From contig CAZYOF010000007.1 in the NCBI GenBank assembly GCA_964648485.1, positions 1 through 64,000 of the forward strand: a DNA stretch of 64,000 bases, read 5' to 3'. The stretch is from DAIOEK01 sp964648485 (GTDB lineage: Bacteria; Chloroflexota; Anaerolineae; Anaerolineales; Anaerolineaceae). The notes beneath the pieces were generated by a model that made no database searches, was not told the DNA's origin, and saw nothing but the letters and a program-made list of their open reading frames with translations. The translations under genes were made by a program, and so were the position numbers. Below are positions 34,684-42,727 of this stretch, one piece after another; positions within the stretch are counted from its first letter, which is position 1, and each line of letters starts with the position of its first letter.

Positions 34684-35889
34684 TTACATTTCTTTCATTG
34701 CCCAGGGGAATCCGTATTCTTCCATGAGGTTCATAAACGGATCGGGGTCAAAGAATTCTGGTCCGTGAACGCCTTTTGCTTTCCATGTGCCTTTATCGAG
34801 CAGTTCCATCCCTATGACAGCGTTGAAGGCTGTCTGGGCAACCACTGCCTGGCAGTCAAATTTCTTCATGCAATCAGCGTTGTCTGCGACCTGGTACAGA
34901 TATACCTGGCGCGGCTTTCCATCTTTCTTGCCTTTCACCCAGGTTCCAGCACAGGTTTTGCCTTCCATCAGATGCCCCAAATGTGCAGGATCGGGCAGGC
35001 AGGCGGCTACCACATCGCGCGGGGCTACTTCTACATCTTTTACCTTGATTTTTTCTTTGTTGTCGAGTCCCAGCATATGGAGTGTTTTCAAAACACCAAT
35101 GAATTCATCTCCCAACCCATATTTGAATGTAACCCGGTTGCATTTAATGTATCGGGGAACCAGCAGAACTTCTTCGTGCTCCACATTCACACATTCCACG
35201 ACACCGATGCCATCGGGAAACTCGAAGGTTTCAGGCTCAGAGAATGGTGCTGTTGTGAACCAGTCTTTCCCCTTTTCCCAAATAACAGGAGGGTTCAGAC
35301 ATTCTTCGATGGTGGTCCAGATGGAGAAATTGGGGGCGAAGTCGTATCCGCGGACGATCAGGTTGGCTCCATCGCGAATTCCGATTTCATCGATCTCATC
35401 AAAAAGATGATCCTGGGCATAGCGAGCGAACACATCCGCCATACCCGGTTCTACGCCAAGACCCAGAAGAGCGAGGAGACCTTTTTCTTCCCATTTTTTA
35501 GCACGTTCAAACTGGTAATCACCCAATTTGATACCCGGTTTGTTGAATGGGTCTGATGGATGCGGCTCTGAGAGCGTCATCGCCATATCCATATAATTGC
35601 AGCCAGCGTTGAAAGCCGCATCAAAGATAGGCACATTGAAGCTGGGATCGCAGGCATTCATGATCAAATCGACTTTGTATTTCTTTGCCAGGTCTTCAAT
35701 CATTGATTGCTTGCTGGCGTCCACAAATTCCACGGGGAATTTGGTTTTATCGGGGAGTTTTGCCTGTACTTCTTCAGCGCGGGCTTTGTTGTAATCTGAA
35801 AGAACCATCAATTCCAACCAGGGTCGTTTCGATGCAATGACGGCAATAGATTCGCCAACACCACCAACACCTACGAGTAATACTTTCAT
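34684..35889 (-). CDS. Saccharopine dehydrogenase-family protein
   Basis: 401 residues. Rossmann motif VGVGGVGES (6-14), then SDYNKARAEEVQ and LIMNACDPSFNVPIFDAAFNAGCNYMDMA, and the C-terminal domain with LGLGVEPGMADVFARYA, as in saccharopine dehydrogenases and carboxy(nor)spermidine dehydrogenases. These enzymes join or split amino acids through an imine using NAD(P)H. Its position between an APC permease (32 bp upstream) and AOR suggests it acts on the imported amine or amino acid. The substrate is not determined by sequence reading. Confidence 0.85.
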   Translation of the reverse strand: MKVLLVGVGGVGESIAVIASKRPWLELMVLSDYNKARAEEVQAKLPDKTKFPVEFVDASKQSMIEDLAKKYKVDLIMNACDPSFNVPIFDAAFNAGCNYMDMAMTLSEPHPSDPFNKPGIKLGDYQFERAKKWEEKGLLALLGLGVEPGMADVFARYAQDHLFDEIDEIGIRDGANLIVRGYDFAPNFSIWTTIEECLNPPVIWEKGKDWFTTAPFSEPETFEFPDGIGVVECVNVEHEEVLLVPRYIKCNRVTFKYGLGDEFIGVLKTLHMLGLDNKEKIKVKDVEVAPRDVVAACLPDPAHLGHLMEGKTCAGTWVKGKKDGKPRQVYLYQVADNADCMKKFDCQAVVAQTAFNAVIGMELLDKGTWKAKGVHGPEFFDPDPFMNLMEEYGFPWAMKEM

Positions 35890-35921
35890 AAAATCTCCTT
35901 GTGAATCAGTTTTTTGGTTGA

Positions 35922-37520
35922 TTAGCTTTCAACGTGATCCAATACATATGGATCAACATCCGGAATACCCTTCTTCACAAACTTACGAATGGGGAAGTAG
36001 AGGATTGCACCAACCAGCATGGCAAGCAAACCCCAACCGATGGATGATTCCCATCCGTAATCTGACACCTGGCTGACGATTGCCAATACAATCACCGAGA
36101 GAGGTGCCACCACGATATAAACCAACCCCAGCACTCCACCTGGTACGCGATTCCTCGGAATATCCGGCTTTTTGTAGCGCAGTACTACCAGCGCAAGTAT
36201 TTCTGCCATCAAAACCAGCATGTTCAGGAACACGTCAATCACCACCAGATTTTGGAAGGCTGAGGTGGAAAAGATGAGGTAAAACACTCCACAGATGAGA
36301 ATGGATACCCAGGGTGTACCATATTTGGGATGGACTTTATTTAACCACATGGGCATCATGCCATCTTCAGCCATCGCGAAGGGTACGCGTGTACCACCCA
36401 GACCGTTGCCGATAAACAGACCAATCATTGAGAGAATTGCAGAAATGCCAACGATTCCTCCCAGGAAGAAGGAAAGCGGACTGTCTTTGCCTGCGATATT
36501 ATCGCCGATCACATGTGCGATGGTGGGGAATTCCCAACCAGCATCGGTTGTAGGATCCACTCCCCATTCTTCCATCTGCTCATTTGTGATATCGTATTCG
36601 TTCAAGAGCACACCAATGCCTTCGCCCGTTTCACTCTCTTCAATACCCCAGGCGAGGTAGCGGCCATCTGCACCGGCTCCACCCAGTAATCCAGCCAGTG
36701 TGGGAATAGAGTAAGATAGGATAGCTGCAATCAATACCAGCACCATTGCCCGTGGATAGGTTTTCTTGGGTTCCTTGATTTCATCACCAGCAGCCGTAGG
36801 CAATTCCCAACCCATGAAGTTCCACATGGCAACATAAATACCCACACTCATACCCGCGAGGATGTTACCTGGAGTGACATCTGCGCCACCGGGCAGGAAG
36901 GGAATCTCGGGAGTAACACCAGATGAAAGCCAGGCGTAAAAGCCAAAACCAGACATGATGATGAGCGGAATGATCATTGCGATACCCAGCCAGTTGGTGG
37001 TTAAACCAGAAAGGCGGGCACCACGCATGTTAAGGAATGAAACCGAAATAATCAGTACTGCTGCCACAAGCCATGAGAGAAAACCAGATGAGAACTCAAT
37101 TCCAAATATAGTTGCCCCCGTACCCAGTGCAGGAATAAAGTAACTGAGGTACCAGGCTGTCCAGACCGGGTAGATGGATACATCCACCCAGGATACCACC
37201 CAGTTCATCCACCCAGACATAAATCCGGCGAATGGACCAAATGCCTGTTTGACCCAATGGTAATAACCACCCTCCACCGGCATCATGGATTGCATCTCAC
37301 GCACCATGAGCATATTGGGGATACTGAATACGAGTGGAGTGACGACCATCAAAAGCAGGGCAAGCCCGGGTCCCGATAGACCCACCATAGGCTCAGCCCC
37401 GAAGGCACCTCCACAGACTGTAAAGTAGATCAACCCGAAAAGGGGTAAAAGGGTAAGCTCTCTTTTTAGCTTACTTTTCTCTGACTTTACAGCCTTCTCT
37501 TTACTGATATCTATATCCAT
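35922..37520 (-). CDS. APC-superfamily amino acid/polyamine permease
   Basis: 532 residues with about twelve helices. LFGLIYFTVCGGAFGAEPMVG is the TM1 substrate loop, and PVEGGYYHWVKQAFGPFAGFMSGWMNWVVSWVDVSIYPVW resembles the subgroup that includes polyamine uptake permeases. An extended periplasmic or cytoplasmic loop (about 285-345: EESETGEGIGVLLNEYDITNEQ) interrupts the transmembrane pattern. Ribosome site AAGGAGGAA. First structural gene of the catabolic run, 116 bp after the Lrp gene. Confidence 0.88.
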   Translation of the reverse strand: MDIDISKEKAVKSEKSKLKRELTLLPLFGLIYFTVCGGAFGAEPMVGLSGPGLALLLMVVTPLVFSIPNMLMVREMQSMMPVEGGYYHWVKQAFGPFAGFMSGWMNWVVSWVDVSIYPVWTAWYLSYFIPALGTGATIFGIEFSSGFLSWLVAAVLIISVSFLNMRGARLSGLTTNWLGIAMIIPLIIMSGFGFYAWLSSGVTPEIPFLPGGADVTPGNILAGMSVGIYVAMWNFMGWELPTAAGDEIKEPKKTYPRAMVLVLIAAILSYSIPTLAGLLGGAGADGRYLAWGIEESETGEGIGVLLNEYDITNEQMEEWGVDPTTDAGWEFPTIAHVIGDNIAGKDSPLSFFLGGIVGISAILSMIGLFIGNGLGGTRVPFAMAEDGMMPMWLNKVHPKYGTPWVSILICGVFYLIFSTSAFQNLVVIDVFLNMLVLMAEILALVVLRYKKPDIPRNRVPGGVLGLVYIVVAPLSVIVLAIVSQVSDYGWESSIGWGLLAMLVGAILYFPIRKFVKKGIPDVDPYVLDHVES

Positions 37521-37636
37521 TTCTTCCTCCTTAGGTTAGATAGGCTGTCTTTTCAACACCAGCGGAATTGCCGGTAGTGATGAACAAAAAAGAATGGAGC
37601 GATACCAATATTAAACAAAAGTTGTAAAACAACCCC

Positions 37637-38116
37637 TTAAGAGGAATGTTTTATACAAATGGAAGGTATTTGCCAGCGATGGTCATCTTTAATGATTATG
37701 GGGACAAATGAGGTATGCGTTTTACGCACCCCGGAAATTTTACTGATCACATCCGTTACAAATGTATAAAGCTCTTCATTTGAACGCGCAAAAATTTGAA
37801 CACTGATATCGCGCTCGCCGGTTGCGCAGGCAACATATGAGACTGTCTCAAATTCTGCAATTTTTCGGGCAACTTCCAACACCAGACCAGGTTCGACCTC
37901 AATAAAAACATCCGCAAAAACACTAAAACCCAAATTGCGGGCATTGACATTTCCGCGGATATCAATGATTCCATTTTTTACCAGCCGATTGATACGGTAG
38001 CGAACCGCCCGTTCAGTGATATCCCCAATCTGACGGGCAATTTCTACACACGACATCCGTCCATCCTGGATTAATAGATCAGATATTTTTTTGTCCGTTT
38101 CGTCGATTTTCGACAT
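37637..38116 (-). CDS. Lrp/AsnC-family transcriptional regulator
   Basis: 159 residues from ATG 38116 (AGGA 5 nt upstream; an in-frame TTG at 38146 is less likely). Winged helix IDETDKKISDLLIQDGRMSCVEIARQIGDITERAVRYRINRL (4-45), then the RAM/AsnC ligand domain with FVEVEPG-like and VSYVACATGERDISVQI. It precedes the APC/SDH/AOR/aminotransferase/ALDH genes on the same strand and probably senses the imported amino acid and controls them. No operator was identified. Confidence 0.9.
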   Translation of the reverse strand: MSKIDETDKKISDLLIQDGRMSCVEIARQIGDITERAVRYRINRLVKNGIIDIRGNVNARNLGFSVFADVFIEVEPGLVLEVARKIAEFETVSYVACATGERDISVQIFARSNEELYTFVTDVISKISGVRKTHTSFVPIIIKDDHRWQIPSICIKHSS

Positions 38117-38199
38117 ATTATCCTGTTTTACTTCCGAATATAACAAGTATTATAGATATTTATGAATAATTTACAATAGGTTTTGAATATGAATTTATC

Positions 38200-38227
38200 A
38201 AAAAAGACCCCTGCCGGGGTCTTTTTT
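38200..38227. terminator. Terminator of the esterase-like lipoprotein gene
   Basis: AAAAAAGACCCC (38200-38211) pairs with GGGGTCTTTTTT (38216-38227) around TGCC. The symmetric A/T flanks make it bidirectional; for the minus strand it ends the gene at 38248. Confidence 0.9.
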
Positions 38228-38247
38228 AGTACATAGTCAAGCCATGT

Positions 38248-39273
38248 TTATGGTTTTGGATTTGACATCAGGAAGGCGAAGATTGCCTCGGTCGCCGAGA
38301 TGGAAGGTTTCTTGGATTCTTTCGCGGTGGCACTCTGGAACCATACATGGTTTCCTGTGTTTATGGAAATACTCACCAGGCTGGTGCCACCATTACAGCC
38401 TTCCCAGGTATGGCGGATGATATGCTCGTTGCGGGTAATGCGCACTTTTGGACTACCTTCACAGCCCAGGGTATTAACCCAGTATGCTTCTGACTGATCA
38501 AAGGTTTGGTAACCGGCTGCATTTTTCTTGGCATCTTTCGGCAGGGCAAATGGAATGACATCATCACGCATGCCATGAATCATGATTACAGAGACAGGTG
38601 CAATAACCGGCTGGATCATGTTTACATCTGCACCCTTTTCTGCCCGGTAACCAACAGACGCTCCCACCACTCCGACTGCCGCCACCTCGTTGGCTGTAAC
38701 GGATGCTACCTGATACGCCAGAATTCCTCCCTGACCAAAACCGACCAGGTATATTTGCTTCGGATTAATATTGTGGACTTCCTGCAATTTGGTGATCAAT
38801 GTTTGCAGGAACAGAATGTCATTGGCTTCGCTACCCTGGTTTACTCCATTGTTCCATTCTAGTTTTTCGCCATATGCATCAGGAAATACCAGTATATTGC
38901 CACCTGCATCGGTATATTTTTGAAGTTCGGCTTCTTTATTAAATTTCTTTCCGCTCATCCCATTATCGGGGATAGCGATGAATAATGCGACTGGTTCCTC
39001 TCCCGTGTACGAAGCTGGAATATGAATGGTATAGCTGCGTGTTCTGGCGGCTTCGACGGTTTCCCCATTCACTTCAATCGTCATGACATAATCACCCGGA
39101 GGAGTAGGGGTGGTTTTGGGTTTAAACAGGCTGGCGCCAAACCAGCTTTTCTTTTCTTTGCTGGTGGCTTTATCCAGGCTGGAGTTTTCGGATGGAACCG
39201 CCCGGGTGCAGCTGGAAAGAGCCAGCGCAGCAAGTATCAATCCAATGAAAAATTTCTTAAGTTTATCTAACAT
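38248..39273 (-). CDS. PHB depolymerase/LpqC-like esterase lipoprotein lacking the serine nucleophile
   Basis: 341 residues. Signal peptide with lipobox LALSSC (Cys22). Alpha/beta-hydrolase core of the LpqC/feruloyl-esterase type: SYTIHIPASYTGEEPVALFIAIPDNGMSG, VFPDAYGEKLEWNNG, then IYLVGFGQGGILAYQVA, HGMRDDVIPF and INTGNHVWF. The nucleophile elbow G-x-S-x-G is G178-F-G180-Q-G182, so the serine is Gly180 (codon GGT; AGT would be serine). The candidate aspartate and histidine are retained. It may be a non-catalytic binding protein. Confidence 0.78.
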   Translation of the reverse strand: MLDKLKKFFIGLILAALALSSCTRAVPSENSSLDKATSKEKKSWFGASLFKPKTTPTPPGDYVMTIEVNGETVEAARTRSYTIHIPASYTGEEPVALFIAIPDNGMSGKKFNKEAELQKYTDAGGNILVFPDAYGEKLEWNNGVNQGSEANDILFLQTLITKLQEVHNINPKQIYLVGFGQGGILAYQVASVTANEVAAVGVVGASVGYRAEKGADVNMIQPVIAPVSVIMIHGMRDDVIPFALPKDAKKNAAGYQTFDQSEAYWVNTLGCEGSPKVRITRNEHIIRHTWEGCNGGTSLVSISINTGNHVWFQSATAKESKKPSISATEAIFAFLMSNPKP

Positions 39274-39364
39274 GGCTACACTCCCTGATAGGGTTAAATA
39301 AAGAGAACTTACATCCTTAGGTATGCAAGTTCTCTGCCAGTGCTTGGGTTAACTTTATCCAGCT

Positions 39365-40228
39365 TTATCTCATTTTTTGGAACAACTCTTCTGGAGAACC
39401 ACTGAATGAAAACATCTGCCACTCTTCTATATGGAGTGTGCTTTCTCCCGGTTTGAGGGTTTTCAGTTCGCCCAGTGTTTCCAACTCAATAAATACGCCG
39501 TTGGTGTACACTTCCAGATTACAGCCAAAATCGGGGTACTGTGCTGCGGTATTAAACCCCGCCTTTTTATATAAACATACTCCCTGATGCAGGTAAGCTA
39601 GCCACCCGGAAGGCATGCGGGCGCCAATCTTGAGCGGGCTCTCGCCATTTTCAGCTTTGATATAAGCTACATCATCCTGAATATATAAACGCGGATCGTT
39701 GATTCTGGTATAAGGCCAGAGCATTAACGCGCGATCGGGAGTTAATCCGGCGGAGCCATTAAAATCTTTTCTCAAGGGAGAGATTGCTGTTCCACCGGGA
39801 GTGAGCATGGTAATGCCCCACGGTGCGCAGGAAAACGGTTTTTGTGAATCGTTCCTGAGAAAATGGGAAATTTTAATACTGGATTCGTTCTGATCCATTT
39901 GAATGGTCATCTGTTTGTAAAGGTGGAGGGGCGGTTCCCCATCCCGCCCCAGCACAATCCTCCCCCCCGCCTGTGATATGCTGACTCCATGATTATCTGG
40001 GTGATAACAGGTATCCCATGTTTCGGGAGCCACCCAAAAACGATGCCCGCCAAAGACTCTATATGGTCCAAGGGGTGAATCCAGCGCGAGCTCTGGCAAC
40101 TCAGCCAGAAGATTCACGCCGCTGGCTTTATGAACCAGGCGAACAATCCGTGGACCCGCATCTTCGAGGTACTCTAGCAGGTAGTGATCATTTTCAATTA
40201 TTGATGATTTCAAATCAAAATAACTCAT
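39365..40228 (-). CDS. Galactose-mutarotase-like (DUF4380-type) protein
   Basis: 287 residues, all-beta pattern. GGHRFWVAPETWDTCYHPDNHG (about 59-80), SIKISHFLRNDSQKPFSCAPWGITMLTPGG and a C-terminal LETLGELKTLKPGESTLHIEEW fit the carbohydrate-binding beta-sandwich of the mutarotase superfamily. It lies 29 bp after a GH94 phosphorylase gene and is the last gene of the carbohydrate operon. It may interconvert sugar anomers for the phosphorylases; this is inference. Confidence 0.65.
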   Translation of the reverse strand: MSYFDLKSSIIENDHYLLEYLEDAGPRIVRLVHKASGVNLLAELPELALDSPLGPYRVFGGHRFWVAPETWDTCYHPDNHGVSISQAGGRIVLGRDGEPPLHLYKQMTIQMDQNESSIKISHFLRNDSQKPFSCAPWGITMLTPGGTAISPLRKDFNGSAGLTPDRALMLWPYTRINDPRLYIQDDVAYIKAENGESPLKIGARMPSGWLAYLHQGVCLYKKAGFNTAAQYPDFGCNLEVYTNGVFIELETLGELKTLKPGESTLHIEEWQMFSFSGSPEELFQKMR

Positions 40229-40257
40229 TCCAACTCCCTGGTGGAGAAATTTTTCTT

Positions 40258-42690
40258 CTAAATAGCCCCGTTAAGAATTACTTTTACCTCATGGGTTGAT
40301 CCGTTTCCTTCTACAGGAATAAGATTACCTGCAATTATTTTTCCATTCACGAAAACCGCATTCACCCCATGATTGATATGGTCTGGATTCTCAACCTTGA
40401 TTTCAAACCAGTCTCCCCTGAAGTATCGTTTTACCTTGTAAGAATCCCACGCGGATGGAATACACGGATCTACCCGTAAGCCATTGTACTCCGGTTTTAT
40501 CCCCAAAATGTATTGAGTAGCCGCCTGGTACATCCACGAAGCCGTTCCTGAAAGCCATGAGTTCCTGCCCATACCAAATTTCGGATGTTCATCTCCCAGT
40601 ATATTTTGTGCATACACATAGGGTTCCACTTCATACACATCCAGCATATCATTCTTGCCAGCCGGGTTAATCTGGGAATAATACTGGAATGCCCTGTCTC
40701 CCCTTCCTCTCAATGTTTCAGCTATGATTACCCACGGGTTGACATGCAAGAAGATACCACCATTTTCTTTTGCGCCGGGCGGATAGGTGGTGATGCCTCC
40801 TACTTCAGGATCAAATTGATTGAAACCCGGTGCACTGAGTTTTATCCCATGTTCCGTGTTCAATATTTCATGCAAGGAATCCAGCGCTGTTTGAGCCTGT
40901 TCAGGATCCGCAAACCCGGCCAGAACCGGCCATGCCTGGCTGTAGGCAAATATCTGACCGGCGGAATTTATTTTTGAGCCAAGCGGTTTTCCCGCAGCAT
41001 CAAAATAACTCCGAAACCAATCACCATCCCAAGCGTGTTTATTAAAGTTATTTTTAATTTCATAGTACCAGTCTTGATAGAGTTTTGCCCGTTGATCTAT
41101 TTTAAGAAAACGCATTAGGTCGATCATTTCGAGCAAAGCGCGTCCATATAAACAGGCTGCCAGGAAAGACTCAGCCCCCCGTGGAAGGTTAACGGTGTCA
41201 TTCCAGTCTGCAAATCCAAGTAATGGAATTCCATGGTGACCCATATCGGTATGCGTAAATGCTACTGCGCGATGGAGATGATCGAGCACCGGGCCCGAAT
41301 GCAAATCTTCCTTCTTTTTTTTCGACTGGTAATAAGGCAGGATCGTTTCCAGAAAAGCAATATCTCTGGTCTCTTTCAGGTACTGACAGACAGCCATCAC
41401 ACCCCACAGATGGTCATCACAGTAATAATGCGGGCGGTCAGGGGATTCCATAGAATCGCCCTCACTGGCTTCTCCTGACAGTGGATAAAACTGGTGGTAA
41501 GCAGACCCATCTGGTCGTTGCACGCTTAAAAGCGATTCCAATAATTTTTTTGCTTCTTCCGGGATGGCATGCATGACGGCCATCACATCCTGCGAGCTAT
41601 CACGATAACCCATTCCACGTGATCCATAGCCTAATTGATAGAGAGAAAGATAGCGTGACCAGGTTTTGGTGGTCTGGCATTGGCGTGGATTGTGAATATT
41701 GAGCATTGAGTTGAATGCCGCATCGGGGGTCTCGACCTGGAATTTTTCCATGTAAGTCTGCCAGTAAGTGCGGATTTGCTCAAAACTCTTCTCAAAATAT
41801 TCTTCTTCAAGACAACCTTTGATTTTATCCAGGTTGTCTGAGATGGATTCAACCTGCCCTAATTGCAGAATGACTATCCTGGTTTCGCCCGGTGCAATAC
41901 CCTTGATAGGTATCAACAATGCTGCAACATTATCCCCATTCAATGCTTCGCTATTCGAAAGGGATGGGAAATTCAAACTCAGAGGGAACGCCCACGAGCC
42001 GTATTCATGATTGCCCAGGAATTTTGCCCTTTCTGTCTCGAAAGAATCCACCGGCAGGCTGGCGGTGAAGTAGTTTTCCTGCTGACAATTCATCATGAAA
42101 GCCGCCTGCTTGAGGACCAATATTCCATCGGGTAAGTGGTATGCCTTACTTTGCATGGTTTGTGGAACCCAATCGGCATTTGTAAGCTGTTTGAGCGCAT
42201 CGAAGTGTGAGTATTCCACCACTGGAATTAGATCCAGATCAAGGGCTTCATTCCCCGTATTCGTGATTTTAATCTTGCGTAATTCACAGGGAAAATCTGG
42301 AGGGACGATAATGGTGGTATCCGTGCGGATATCAGATATTTTCGTTACAAGGCGGGTGTATCCCAACCCTATATGACACGCATATTCATCCAGAGGTTTT
42401 AATCCCGGCACCAGCCAGGGCGAATGGACCTCGTAGTTCCCATCTTTATATGTTCTCAGGTAGATGGTTTCGCCTTTAAAACTGGAGGAGGGTAATTGCG
42501 AAACATAAAAAGTGATACGGTTTAAACCCGGATCCCCCTTGCATAATAATGCACCTCCGGTATGATCTACAAAACCGCCGAAACGCATATCACCGATATA
42601 GTTAATCCATTTACGCGGTGTATATGGATCAGTGATGATGTATTCCCGGTTGGAATCATCAAAATATCCAAATGTGTGGTTGGCTTTCAT
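40258..42690 (-). CDS. GH94-family disaccharide phosphorylase, specificity unresolved
   Basis: 810 residues. N-terminal beta-sandwich (FGYFDDSNREYIITDPYTPRKWINYIGD), helical linker, (alpha/alpha)6 barrel with the DWND motif at 495-498 that holds the general-acid aspartate, and a C-terminal jelly roll. The family cleaves beta-glucosides with phosphate to give alpha-glucose 1-phosphate. It retains GMGYRDSSQDVM, NAHVNPWV-like HVNPWVIIAETLRGRGDRA and GTASWMYQAATQYILGI. It diverges from the neighbouring canonical enzyme around the acceptor site (GFADWNDTVNLP), so a different acceptor is likely. No signal peptide. Confidence 0.85.
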   Translation of the reverse strand: MKANHTFGYFDDSNREYIITDPYTPRKWINYIGDMRFGGFVDHTGGALLCKGDPGLNRITFYVSQLPSSSFKGETIYLRTYKDGNYEVHSPWLVPGLKPLDEYACHIGLGYTRLVTKISDIRTDTTIIVPPDFPCELRKIKITNTGNEALDLDLIPVVEYSHFDALKQLTNADWVPQTMQSKAYHLPDGILVLKQAAFMMNCQQENYFTASLPVDSFETERAKFLGNHEYGSWAFPLSLNFPSLSNSEALNGDNVAALLIPIKGIAPGETRIVILQLGQVESISDNLDKIKGCLEEEYFEKSFEQIRTYWQTYMEKFQVETPDAAFNSMLNIHNPRQCQTTKTWSRYLSLYQLGYGSRGMGYRDSSQDVMAVMHAIPEEAKKLLESLLSVQRPDGSAYHQFYPLSGEASEGDSMESPDRPHYYCDDHLWGVMAVCQYLKETRDIAFLETILPYYQSKKKKEDLHSGPVLDHLHRAVAFTHTDMGHHGIPLLGFADWNDTVNLPRGAESFLAACLYGRALLEMIDLMRFLKIDQRAKLYQDWYYEIKNNFNKHAWDGDWFRSYFDAAGKPLGSKINSAGQIFAYSQAWPVLAGFADPEQAQTALDSLHEILNTEHGIKLSAPGFNQFDPEVGGITTYPPGAKENGGIFLHVNPWVIIAETLRGRGDRAFQYYSQINPAGKNDMLDVYEVEPYVYAQNILGDEHPKFGMGRNSWLSGTASWMYQAATQYILGIKPEYNGLRVDPCIPSAWDSYKVKRYFRGDWFEIKVENPDHINHGVNAVFVNGKIIAGNLIPVEGNGSTHEVKVILNGAI

Positions 42691-42727
42691 AACTGCCTTA
42701 CCCGGGTTTTATTTTCTGCCTGTCAGT

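Noticed and set aside
34612..35556. 314-residue plus-strand reading frame
   Set aside because: It is antisense to the saccharopine-dehydrogenase-like gene, which has clear motifs; no family likeness on the plus strand.
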